Source: Planctomycetaceae bacterium (GTDB lineage: Bacteria; Planctomycetota; Planctomycetia; Planctomycetales; Planctomycetaceae). From it: DNA of 43,848 nt. Of the stretch, positions 16,752 to 24,572 are shown piece after piece. The stretch is taken from assembly GCA_021732415.1 (NCBI GenBank), contig JAKFVC010000066.1, positions 1-43,848 of the forward strand. The letters are read 5' to 3'. The stretch's first letter is position 1. Each line of letters begins with the position of its first letter. The notes under the pieces were generated by a model, which ran no database searches, was not told the DNA's origin, and worked only from the letters and a program-made list of their open reading frames with translations. The translations under genes and the position numbers were made by a program.

Positions 16752-19700
16752 ATGAACTGGCTCATTCGCTTTTCGCTTCATCATCGTCTGCTGGTCGTTT
16801 CCCTTGCGATGGTTGCAATGGTGCTCGGGACACGGACGATGATCGGGCTGCCGATCGACATTTTCCCGAATCTCACGCGGCCGCGTGTGACCGTGATGAC
16901 CGAGTGTCCCGGTCTCTCGCCGGAAGAGGTCGAAACCCTCGTAACGTTTCCGTTGGAAACGGCCTTCAACGGCGCGACGGGAGTGGAAGCCGTTCGCAGT
17001 TCATCTGGGATCGGTTTATCGGTGATCTATGTCGAATTCGGCTGGAACACCGACATCTACGTCGCACGGCAGACGGTCAATGAGCGCCTCGCAACGGTGG
17101 CCAGCCGGATGCCAGAAGGGGTGAAGCCGGAACTCGCACCGATCAGTTCCATCATGGGCCAGATCATGATGATCGGCATGTATAGCGAAGGAGGCAAGAC
17201 GCCGCCGTTGGAAGTCCGCACCCTTGGGGATTGGGTTGTCCGGCCGCGGCTGCTGACGATTCCCGGTGTCGCACAAGTCATCACGATGGGTGGCGGGCGC
17301 AAGCAATTTCAGGTGCTGGTGAATCCCGAACAACTCACCGCTTTCGGCGTGACACTGCAAGAGGTCGAAACCGCCCTTCGCGAAAGTAATGTCAACGCCA
17401 CGGGGGGCTATGTCGAGCAAGGCTCCCTGGAATTTCTGGTCCGTGGCGTGGGACGCATTCAGTCGGTAGCCGACCTGGAAGAGTCGGTGGTAAAAGCGAC
17501 GGCGGGTCGTGCCGTTGTGCTCCGCGACGTGGCCAAAATTCGGGAAGGCGCACAGCTCAAACGGGGTGATAGCTCCGTCAACGGTCACCCTGCGGTCGTT
17601 TTGACCATCGCGAAACAGCCACAAGGGGATACGCGGCATCTCACGGATGCCGTGATCGCGGCGGTCGAAGAGGTCAAGAAGGCGCTTCCTCCTGATATCG
17701 TCATTGAAACCGAAATCTACCAGCAGCGCGAGTTCATCGACCGGGGCATCGAGAACGTACTGGAAGCGCTGCGTGATGGTGCGATTCTCGTGCTGATCAT
17801 TCTGTTTATGTTTCTGCTCAACTTTCGGACGACCTTCATCACACTGACGGCCATTCCGCTGTCCATCGTGTTGACGGGACTGTTCTTCTATTGGACCGGC
17901 ATGTCGATCAACGTCATGACGTTGGGAGGACTAGCCGTGGCGATGGGTGAACTGGTAGACGATGCCATCGTCGATATCGAAAACGTGTTTCGGCGTTTGG
18001 GACAAAACGCGGCTTTGCCCAAACCGCGACCCGATCTGACCGTGATCTACGAGGCGAGCATCGAGGTCCGCAGCGCCATCGTCTATGGCACGATGCTCGT
18101 CATTCTGGTGTTCGTCCCCTTATTCGCTTTGTCCGGTGTCCCGGGCCGGTTGTTTGCTCCACTGGGTGTGGCTTACATCGTATCGATTCTAGCCTCCTTG
18201 CTGATCTCGCTCACTGTGACGCCGGTGTTGGGGAGCTTGCTGTTGTCGAGCAAATCCTCTCAATCTCACGGAGCCAAAGACAGCCCACTGTTGCGGTTCT
18301 TGAAAGCACTCGCCACCCCCATCGTGCGGACCAGCATGCACCCGTGGGGATTGACGGCGATTCTGCTGGTGGTGGGAGCGGCAATGGTGGGCAGCGGCAT
18401 TCTGGTCATGCAACTCGGAACCGATTTCTTGCCGAGTTTCGATGAAGGGGCCGCGCAGGTCAACATTGTCTTGCCGCCGGGCTCATCGTTGGAAACCTCA
18501 AACCGTGCCAGCCAAATGGTCGACAAAGCATTTCGTCGTCACATGGTGGACAAGGAGCATCCCGCCGGCCTCGTGCTGCATTGGGTCCGCCGCAGCGGGC
18601 GTGCGGAACTCGACGAACATGCCGAGGGTGTGAACATCACGGAGTACATCGTCACATTCAACCCGCAGAGCGGTGTTTCGCGCGTGGACGGCTTGGCCAC
18701 CCTCCGCCAAGAACTGGAAGAGATTCCGGGCATCGAATACGAAGCCGAACAACCGCTGGCCCACCTGATTAGTCACATGTTGTCCGGGGTGTCAGCACAG
18801 ATCGCAATCAAGCTCTACGGCGATGACCTCGATGTCCTGCGGCGCAAAGCGCAGGAGATCAAGACGGCGATTGCGGGAGTCGAAGGTCTTGCCCCGCCGG
18901 TCGTGGAGCCGCAGCAGTTGATCCCCCAACTGCGCATCGATCTGAACCGCGAGCAACTGGCCGCATATGGATTGACGGCGGGGTTCGTCAACGAATTCAT
19001 CGAGACGGCCCTCAACGGCCGCGTGGTCTCGACGGTCCTAGAGGGGCAGCGGACCTTCGATCTCATGGTCCGTTTGGAAGACGAGTACCGCACCGACTTT
19101 GAACAGATTCAGCGATTGTCGATCAACCTGCCGCAGGGGGGACGGATTCCCCTCTCCACCGTGGCGCGGATTTATGAAGCGGGTGGCCCGAACACGATCA
19201 ACCGCGAAAATGTTCGTCGTCGCATCACGATTCGCTGCAACACGACCGATCGCGATCTCGGCGGCGTCGTGGCCGATATCAAGCAGGCCATTGAGGCCAA
19301 AGTGACGTTGCCGGAAGGGTATTTCGTGCAATACGGCGGGCAATTCGAGGCCCAGCAAGAAGCCACGCGCATGATCACACTGCTCAGTTTCGTGTCGGTG
19401 GGCGGCATGTTTCTGGTGCTCTATACGCTGTTCCCCTCGGCCCGCATCGTATTGCAAATCATGTTCGCACTCCCCACGGCCTTCGTCGGCGGCGCGATCG
19501 CCCTCTGGTTGACCGATCAGACGCTAACCATCGCCAGCTTGGTCGGCTTCATTTCGCTCGGCGGTATTGCCGCACGGAATGGCATTCTGCTCGTCTCCCA
19601 CTACATGCACCTGATGCGCGAAGAAGGTGAAGGCTTTACCGCGGACATGGTGCTTCGCGGCAGTCTCGAACGTCTCGCTCCCGTCCTGATGACCGCTCTC

Positions 19701-19943
19701 ACTGCGGGAATCGGCCTGGTACCGCTCGTCATTGGCGGCCATCAACCCGGCAAGGAAATCCTTTACCCCGTGGCGACGGTGATCCTCGGCGGCCTCATCA
19801 CCTGCACAATCTGCGAATACGTCGTCCACCCCGGCTTGTTCTTCCAATTCAGCGGACAGGACGCCAGCCGACTGACGAGTGGAGAGGAGATTGAAGCGGA
19901 ACAGAGTCCAGCACCGGCTAATTCCATGATTGAGGGATTGTGA
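16752..19943 (+). CDS. CzcA-like heavy-metal RND efflux pump (first)
   Basis: The ATG at 16752 (AAAGGATT upstream) begins MNWLIRFSLHHRLLVV, a typical CzcA/CusA start; an earlier frame overlaps the ATPase gene. The 1063-residue pump shows the RND plan: TM1, the porter domain with GLPIDIFPNLTRPRVTVMTECPGLSPEEVE, TM2-6 with the proton-relay segment GELVDDAIVDIENVF (about residues 397-411), a second periplasmic loop and TM8-12 with GGIAARNGILLVSHY. The first half carries RRSGRAELDEHAEGVN, shared with the second pump at 30061. It likely takes Zn, Cd, Co or Cu from the periplasm or inner leaflet to outside. Its stop codon overlaps the next start (TGATG). Confidence 0.92.
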   Translation: MNWLIRFSLHHRLLVVSLAMVAMVLGTRTMIGLPIDIFPNLTRPRVTVMTECPGLSPEEVETLVTFPLETAFNGATGVEAVRSSSGIGLSVIYVEFGWNTDIYVARQTVNERLATVASRMPEGVKPELAPISSIMGQIMMIGMYSEGGKTPPLEVRTLGDWVVRPRLLTIPGVAQVITMGGGRKQFQVLVNPEQLTAFGVTLQEVETALRESNVNATGGYVEQGSLEFLVRGVGRIQSVADLEESVVKATAGRAVVLRDVAKIREGAQLKRGDSSVNGHPAVVLTIAKQPQGDTRHLTDAVIAAVEEVKKALPPDIVIETEIYQQREFIDRGIENVLEALRDGAILVLIILFMFLLNFRTTFITLTAIPLSIVLTGLFFYWTGMSINVMTLGGLAVAMGELVDDAIVDIENVFRRLGQNAALPKPRPDLTVIYEASIEVRSAIVYGTMLVILVFVPLFALSGVPGRLFAPLGVAYIVSILASLLISLTVTPVLGSLLLSSKSSQSHGAKDSPLLRFLKALATPIVRTSMHPWGLTAILLVVGAAMVGSGILVMQLGTDFLPSFDEGAAQVNIVLPPGSSLETSNRASQMVDKAFRRHMVDKEHPAGLVLHWVRRSGRAELDEHAEGVNITEYIVTFNPQSGVSRVDGLATLRQELEEIPGIEYEAEQPLAHLISHMLSGVSAQIAIKLYGDDLDVLRRKAQEIKTAIAGVEGLAPPVVEPQQLIPQLRIDLNREQLAAYGLTAGFVNEFIETALNGRVVSTVLEGQRTFDLMVRLEDEYRTDFEQIQRLSINLPQGGRIPLSTVARIYEAGGPNTINRENVRRRITIRCNTTDRDLGGVVADIKQAIEAKVTLPEGYFVQYGGQFEAQQEATRMITLLSFVSVGGMFLVLYTLFPSARIVLQIMFALPTAFVGGAIALWLTDQTLTIASLVGFISLGGIAARNGILLVSHYMHLMREEGEGFTADMVLRGSLERLAPVLMTALTAGIGLVPLVIGGHQPGKEILYPVATVILGGLITCTICEYVVHPGLFFQFSGQDASRLTSGEEIEAEQSPAPANSMIEGL

Positions 19944-20174
19944 TGAACGAAAAACGTCTCCGCGGCCGCCCCCCCGACATATTCCGCGGCATATCGCCAG
20001 CACTTTGCTGAATTGGTTCTGCAATATGGAATTCGGGGCACATTGCGGATCATTGAGACGGCCATCTCACCCCCCACTCTATCTACCATCGCACGTGAAT
20101 TCGGCATTTCATTGCGTCCGGGACGGCGCAGAAGTCGCCGGTTTACGCCATCACAAAACACTCGTACTAGCTAA
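19943..20174 (+). pseudogene. Small helix-turn-helix protein gene with a frameshift at a C7 run
   Basis: An ATG at 19943 shares one base with the CzcA stop (TGATG). It reads MNEKRLRGRPP and then runs into a C7 tract (about 19969-19975). In the present frame it stops soon after. With one C fewer, the frame continues through TYSAAYRQHFAELVLQYGI, an HTH-like part (LSTIAREFGISLRPGRRRSR) and ends at TAA 20172-20174, for about 76 residues. The long sensible continuation suggests a real DNA-binding protein that is frameshifted. A sequencing error, slippage at the C run, or gene decay would all explain it. It lies just before the sigma factor gene. Confidence 0.6.
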
Positions 20175-20194
20175 GGTGCTACTGAGGACAACAC

Positions 20195-20767
20195 ATGGCC
20201 GCAGACCAATCGGAGCCGGTAGTCGCCCGGCTTCTTGCGAACCACCGGCGTTTTCTGGATTTCCTCACAGCCCGCGTCCGAACGCGCCAGGACGCTGAGG
20301 AAATTCTTCAAGACGCATTCGTTCGAGTGATCCAAAAAGTCGGCGACATTCGTGACGATGAGAGTGCTGTCGCTTGGTTCTATCGGTTGTTGCGAAACGC
20401 GATCATCGACCACTACCGCCGCGTCGCAACTGGTGTGAAGGCGCTTCAGGACAAGGCGCGCGATGCGCCGGAGTTTGATCCCGGATTCGACGCCGATTTG
20501 GAGCGAACGGTCTGCGCTTGCGTCGATGATCTCGTTCCACTGCTCAAGCCGGAATACTCTGATCTGATCCGTCGCGTTGATCTCGGCGGGATCGACGTAA
20601 CGGTCGTCGCGGACGAAATCGGAATTTCACCAGGGAATGCCCGTGTGCGACTTCATCGAGCGAGAGCCGCACTGCGAGCCGAACTAGAAAGATCCTGTCG
20701 TACCTGTGCCACGCACGGATGCCTCGACTGTACCTGCTCGCGCAGTGGACCAGCCTCGTCTGGGTAG
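20195..20767 (+). CDS. CorE-like ECF sigma factor with C-terminal Cys-rich domain
   Basis: The 190-residue protein has a region 2 (residues about 15-80: LDFLTARVRTRQDAEEILQDAFVRV, WFYRLLRNAIIDHYRR) and a region 4 (about 112-165, with VADEIGISPGNARVRLHRARAAL). Beyond region 4 lies CRTCATHGCLDCTC, with Cys168, 171, 176, 179 and 181, plus Cys107 and Cys109 in the linker. In CorE of Myxococcus xanthus (ECF44) such a Cys-rich tail senses copper redox state directly, and CorE2 responds to Cd and Zn. No anti-sigma gene is adjacent, which fits a self-sensing factor. The ATG at 20195 has GAGGAC upstream. It probably controls metal-export genes here. Confidence 0.88.
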   Translation: MAADQSEPVVARLLANHRRFLDFLTARVRTRQDAEEILQDAFVRVIQKVGDIRDDESAVAWFYRLLRNAIIDHYRRVATGVKALQDKARDAPEFDPGFDADLERTVCACVDDLVPLLKPEYSDLIRRVDLGGIDVTVVADEIGISPGNARVRLHRARAALRAELERSCRTCATHGCLDCTCSRSGPASSG

Positions 20768-20809
20768 CCAGTCAGATTTTTCCATCCGGCACATTTTTTT
20801 GCGATTGAG

Positions 20810-20835
20810 TGTAACGCACCATCAAGTCGGCCGTC
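20810..20835 (+). promoter_or_regulatory. Candidate ECF-type promoter before the HMA-MauE gene
   Basis: TGTAAC (20810-20815) and CGTC (20832-20835) are 16 bases apart, the usual spacing of ECF promoters with an AAC core at -35 and CGTC at -10. It lies between the CorE-like sigma gene and the next gene, as expected for a promoter used by that sigma factor. I found no clear second copy upstream of other genes, so this is tentative. Confidence 0.35.
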
Positions 20836-20941
20836 TGCTCCTGTGTGCGACCCGACTTTGCATGTTGGGTCTCCATCGGGCGGGACTCGCCCATGTCTCG
20901 ATCAAGGTCGGGCGGCACTAGCCCGCTGCGGAGCATACGCG

Positions 20942-21682
20942 ATGACGGCTATAAGACAGTTTCAAACCAACTTACGTTGCGGCAGTTGTGTCGCGGTAAT
21001 CAAACCCCATTTGGACGATACGCTGGGAGTGGGCCGATGGACGGTGGATATTGAGTCCGCTAACAAGACGCTGACCGTCGACGCTGACGCCCCTATCGAG
21101 GCAGTCAAGGAGGCCGTTGCTCAAGCCGGTTACCAAGTTATTAGCGAGGTCACGACACCCTCTCCGCCGGCCGTTGCTGAGCAGCCCACTGAACAAGAAT
21201 CTGCTACGACGTACTATCCGCTGCTACTCCTCGTCGCTTTCCTGGTTGGGGTAGTGGCTCTGGTGGAGGTGCGTGCCGGCACCGCTATCTGGGGCCGAGC
21301 AATGGCGAACTTCATGGGGGCGTTCTTCCTCGCCTTCTCGTTCTTCAAACTGCTCGACCTACAAGGATTTGCTGATAACTACCGCAGCTATGACGTAGTA
21401 GCCAAACGAGTGCCAGCTTATGGGTACGTCTACCCCTTCATCGAATTCTTACTCGGCGTGGCTTTTATCACTGGTCTCCAGCCATTCGCAACAAACTTCG
21501 TAACGCTTGTTCTGATGTCAGTGAGCAGTGTTGGCGTGATCCAAAGCCTGCTCAACAAGCGGAAGATTCGCTGCGCGTGCTTGGGTACGGTATTTAATCT
21601 CCCTATGTCGACCGTGACCTTAGTTGAAGACGGACTGATGGTTGCAATGGCGGCGATTGCGCTCCTGGGCACAGGACACTAG
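20942..21682 (+). CDS. HMA domain fused to a MauE/DoxX-like membrane protein
   Basis: ATG 20942 has GGAG 10 bases upstream. The 246-residue product begins with an HMA domain (residues about 1-70; metal loop LRCGSCVAVIK, without a signal peptide, so cytoplasmic). After a Pro/Glu linker, four membrane segments follow from about residue 95. They contain DVVAKRVPAYGYVYPFIEFLLG and KRKIRCACLGTVFNLPMSTVTLVEDG, a CACLG motif typical of the MauE-like branch of the DoxX-like superfamily. A cytoplasmic metal-binding head on a Cys-bearing membrane part suggests metal or thiol transfer across the inner membrane, similar in idea to MerT, but the function is unproven. It follows the sigma factor gene by 174 bases. 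Confidence 0.75.
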   Translation: MTAIRQFQTNLRCGSCVAVIKPHLDDTLGVGRWTVDIESANKTLTVDADAPIEAVKEAVAQAGYQVISEVTTPSPPAVAEQPTEQESATTYYPLLLLVAFLVGVVALVEVRAGTAIWGRAMANFMGAFFLAFSFFKLLDLQGFADNYRSYDVVAKRVPAYGYVYPFIEFLLGVAFITGLQPFATNFVTLVLMSVSSVGVIQSLLNKRKIRCACLGTVFNLPMSTVTLVEDGLMVAMAAIALLGTGH

Positions 21683-21904
21683 TCGTGCAGCAACTCGTTA
21701 CCTTTCGGAAGTGCAATTGTCACGCTCCGTTGCAGTTCCTAGCGCCCGCAAAACGACATGAACAGCCTGGGACACATGGCAGCCTGGATCTGACGCCTGT
21801 CTCGCGAGTTTCTGGGCACTCGTGGAAAGCCTCTTGCTAAACTGGGCTTCTTTTCCTTGACTAGCAATGATATGAATTAGAGTGGACGCAATGCCCCGGA
21901 GGCG

Positions 21905-22339
21905 TTGCCCAAAAAGAGACTAACCGTGTGGCGCTACTTGCTCGTGCTGTGGCTGACGACGACGATCCTTGCCGGATCGTCGGTGTGCTGTTGCACGCTG
22001 GCGGCGTTGAACGTGACGGCATCGGCTGGATCCACGAAGGATTGTTGCTGTTCGTCCTCTTCGGATTCAACGGAGGGATGCCCCCGTCGCTCCAATGGCG
22101 AGAAGCACGACTGCCCATGCAAAAATGGCAAAGCGGCGTCGGCACTAGCGGGCACGGAGCGAGTTCTCCTGCCGACGGCCCCAACGAGTACATCCTGGCA
22201 GTTCTCGATTGGTGAAGTCGTTACCCCAATCCGGGTTGAGCGGACATTGCTTGGTCACTCATCTCGATTTGGTTCCTCTGCATTTCCCCATTTGGATCGC
22301 AGGGGAATTTTGCGCGCCGTGAATTCATTGCGCTGCTGA
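21905..22339 (+). CDS. Small secreted Cys-rich protein (recurrent family)
   Basis: The start is uncertain: TTG at 21905 (GGAGG just upstream) or GTG at 21923. The product of about 144 residues has a hydrophobic signal (LLVLWLTTTILAGSS), CCC, a Ser/Thr spacer, CCC again (KDCCCSSSSDSTEGCP), then HDCPCKNGK and a hydrophobic tail. It shares the Cys cluster, spacer and CxC order with the proteins at 7428, 9071 and 36533. No domain was recognised. It precedes the TRASH-like lipoprotein gene at 22512, placing it again at the head of a metal-handling block. Confidence 0.55.
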   Translation: MPKKRLTVWRYLLVLWLTTTILAGSSVCCCTLAALNVTASAGSTKDCCCSSSSDSTEGCPRRSNGEKHDCPCKNGKAASALAGTERVLLPTAPTSTSWQFSIGEVVTPIRVERTLLGHSSRFGSSAFPHLDRRGILRAVNSLRC

Positions 22340-22511
22340 TTCTTTGGCCTGGGTGAGGCTCCTCTGCTGAGCAGAGTTGATGCGTACGCCGCTCTGGCCG
22401 TTGTCGATGACGGACGCAGGGATTGCCCCGTCTTCGTTTTCCACCCGCTTTCCTGCTAAGTGCTTGGTCTGCGCCAGTTTGTGCTGCGCGACCATCACGA
22501 AGGAATCTTTC

Positions 22512-23378
22512 ATGCCAATTCGATCCTGGTCTTTAGTCGTTGGAATTATGGTGGTCGGCGCTGCACTTTCGCTGATTGCAGGTTGCGGACAGACTCAAGT
22601 CGGTCAATCGCCCACAGTTCCTGTTCCCACCCTAGCCGCTACCAGTAATCCATCGCCTGCGTCGTCCGAAGGCGAGCATGGCCACAAACCGGGTGCGCAT
22701 GGCGGCACGATCATCTCCATCGGTCTGGATAGCTATCACGCGGAAGCCATCGCCGAAAAGGGCGGACGATTGCGGTTGCTGATGTTGGGAAAAGATGAAT
22801 CCCGCATCCAGGAAGTCGATGCACAGACGCTGACCGCCTATGTGAAAACAGTTGGTGATGCGGAAGCAGTCCCTATCGAATTGCCTGCTGTCCCACAGGA
22901 AGGCGATGCAGGGGGCAAGACATCGCAATTCGTGGGACAACTCCCAGAGAGTGTTGTCGCGCGCGAGATTGAAGTCACCATTCCGATGCTGCGCATCGCC
23001 GGCGAGCGGTTTCGGGTCGGCTTTACGACGGCGATTCCAGCACACGATGAAGCGATTCCGGATGGGTTGCCACCGGTTGAAGAACAGGCTCTTTATCTCA
23101 CACCCGCTGGCCTATACACCACGAATGATATCGCAGCGAACGGCAACGTCACGGCAGCCCAAAAGTTCCGCGGCGTCATGGCCTCTCACGACATGAAACC
23201 GAAAGTCGGCGACCGCATCTGTCCCATCACTAACACGAAGGCCAACCCAAAGTTCACTTGGGTGGTGGACGGCAAGCCCTACGAATTCTGTTGTCCTCCT
23301 TGCGTGGATGAATTCGTCAAACTCGCGAAAGAAGATCCCGGCGCCATCCGAGCGCCGGGAGATTATGTCCGTCGTTGA
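22512..23378 (+). CDS. Lipoprotein with His cap and C-terminal TRASH/YHS-like Cys motif
   Basis: The ATG at 22512 has AAGGAATCTTTC upstream and begins a lipoprotein signal (MPIRSWSLVVGIMVVGAALS, LIAGC). The 288-residue protein has a Pro/Ala/Ser linker, a His cap (GEHGHKPGAHGG), and YHAEAIAEKGGRLRLLML, which align with the 12346 and 27240 proteins. The C-terminus carries CPITNTKANPKFTWVVDGK and YEFCCPPCVDEF, a YHS/TRASH-type metal site. Lipidation places it on the periplasmic side of a membrane. It probably captures soft metals and passes them on. No transporter gene is in its immediate block. Confidence 0.75.
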   Translation: MPIRSWSLVVGIMVVGAALSLIAGCGQTQVGQSPTVPVPTLAATSNPSPASSEGEHGHKPGAHGGTIISIGLDSYHAEAIAEKGGRLRLLMLGKDESRIQEVDAQTLTAYVKTVGDAEAVPIELPAVPQEGDAGGKTSQFVGQLPESVVAREIEVTIPMLRIAGERFRVGFTTAIPAHDEAIPDGLPPVEEQALYLTPAGLYTTNDIAANGNVTAAQKFRGVMASHDMKPKVGDRICPITNTKANPKFTWVVDGKPYEFCCPPCVDEFVKLAKEDPGAIRAPGDYVRR

Positions 23379-23593
23379 AACGCTGACTGATCGGCTTGGA
23401 GCTTGGAAAGGGAGGCTGCCCACCTCGGAGACGACACGACTCGCACCGGGAATGAAACGAACCAAACCGATACCTGATATGGACCGACGATCTGGATTGT
23501 CGCCTGCTCCATGCCATCATCGGGCTCAATGAAATCGAAATAACAGCGGGCCGTCCGGCCCTCTGTTCTAACTCATATTAAGGAATCTTGATC

Positions 23594-24055
23594 ATGAATC
23601 GTCGACAAGTGATGGGAACGCTGGGGGCCGGTGGTATCGCAATGCTCGCCGCTGGGACGGCTTCCGCCGCACAACGCGATCAGGGTGCGCACGGCGAACA
23701 TTTCGATATGTGCGCGAAGGCATGCGCCGACTGTCAAATTGAGTGTCAGAGCTGCAATCACCACTGCGCCCAGCTTTTGGTGGATGGTCAGAAGCAACAC
23801 CTGCAAACGATGAAACTGTGCGCTGACTGCGGTGACATTTGTGCTGCCGCAGCGAATATCGTGGCCCGTCACGGTGCGCTTTCGGCCACGATCTGCGAGA
23901 GCTGCGCTAAAGCCTGCGATGAATGCGGCAAGGCGTGTGAGAAATTCCCGGACGACAAGCACATGAAGGCTTGTGCCGAGGAGTGCAAGAAATGCGCTAA
24001 GGCATGTCGCGAAATGATGAAACACGCCGGCGCGCACCACGCTGAAGAGAAATAG
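23594..24055 (+). CDS. Tat-exported Csp-type copper storage protein
   Basis: ATG 23594 (AAGGAATCTT upstream) starts MNRRQVMGTLGAGGIAMLAAG, a twin-arginine signal (NRRQVMG). The mature part has about 18 Cys in CxxxC and CxxC repeats along helices: MCAKACADCQIECQSCNHHC, LCADCGDIC, ICESCAKACDECGKAC, CAEECKKCAKACREMMKH. This is the four-helix-bundle Csp pattern (the old DUF326), in which Cys thiolates line the core and store many Cu(I) ions; Csp1 of Methylosinus trichosporium is also Tat-exported. It should act as a periplasmic copper sink. It sits between two TRASH-like lipoprotein genes, which might load or unload it. Confidence 0.9.
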   Translation: MNRRQVMGTLGAGGIAMLAAGTASAAQRDQGAHGEHFDMCAKACADCQIECQSCNHHCAQLLVDGQKQHLQTMKLCADCGDICAAAANIVARHGALSATICESCAKACDECGKACEKFPDDKHMKACAEECKKCAKACREMMKHAGAHHAEEK

Positions 24056-24062
24056 CGGACCG

Positions 24063-24133
24063 CCCGGCGATGCGCTCGTCGCCGGGATGAACGATGAGTG
24101 CCCCGACGGCATTCGCGCAGTCGGGGCACTCAT
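24063..24133 (+). terminator. Two strong hairpins after the copper-storage gene
   Basis: CCCGGCGA (24063-24070) pairs with TCGCCGGG (24079-24086). A 14-base stem follows: ATGAGTGCCCCGAC (24094-24107) with GTCGGGGCACTCAT (24120-24133) around a 12-base loop. No clean T-run follows, so it may be a weak terminator or a 3' stabiliser that raises Csp mRNA relative to the downstream genes. Confidence 0.45.
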
Positions 24134-24172
24134 TCAGTTCTCTCCATTCGACTCGATCAAGGACGTTTCTTC

Positions 24173-24508
24173 ATGGTTAGCAAGTCAAAGCTCTGGTGGA
24201 CGCTCGCAGGTGTTGTTGGGCTGGTAGGCTGTCAGCAAGGCGTCGCCCCACGTGCCGGTGGAAACGCGGATTCACGCATCACGTCGACATTGGCGCAACT
24301 TAACGAGACTGACCGCCCACTCGCCGAAGAGCAAGCGTATTGCGCTGTGCAAACGCACGAACGGCTCGGATCAATGGGAGTGCCGCTCAAGCTCGACGTG
24401 CAAGGGGAACCGGTGTTCGTCTGCTGTAAGGGGTGCGAAAAGAAAGCCCTTTCGGATCCCCAAGCCACCCTTGCGCGGGTCGAACAATTGAAAGCACGGC
24501 CCAAGTAA
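24173..24508 (+). CDS. Small lipoprotein with TRASH/YHS-like motif
   Basis: ATG 24173 (AAGGACGTTTCTTC upstream) gives a 111-residue lipoprotein: MVSKSKLWWTLAGVVGLVGC with lipidation at Cys20. The mature protein has EEQAYCAVQTHERLG and FVCCKGCEKKAL, spaced like the YHS/TRASH site at the end of the 22512 product. That pattern, CxVxxxxLG..., then CCKGC, recurs in periplasmic copper-handling proteins near cus/czc genes. It probably binds Cu(I). Placed directly after the Csp gene, it could exchange copper with it. Confidence 0.7.
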   Translation: MVSKSKLWWTLAGVVGLVGCQQGVAPRAGGNADSRITSTLAQLNETDRPLAEEQAYCAVQTHERLGSMGVPLKLDVQGEPVFVCCKGCEKKALSDPQATLARVEQLKARPK

Positions 24509-24572
24509 ACGCTTGATCCCCCTTATCCGATCACGGTCTCGATCGACACAGCCGTTCACAAGAGGATTATTT

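Noticed and set aside
21851-21886. TTGACT-based promoter before the 21905 gene
   Set aside because: No acceptable -10 at 16-18 bases downstream.
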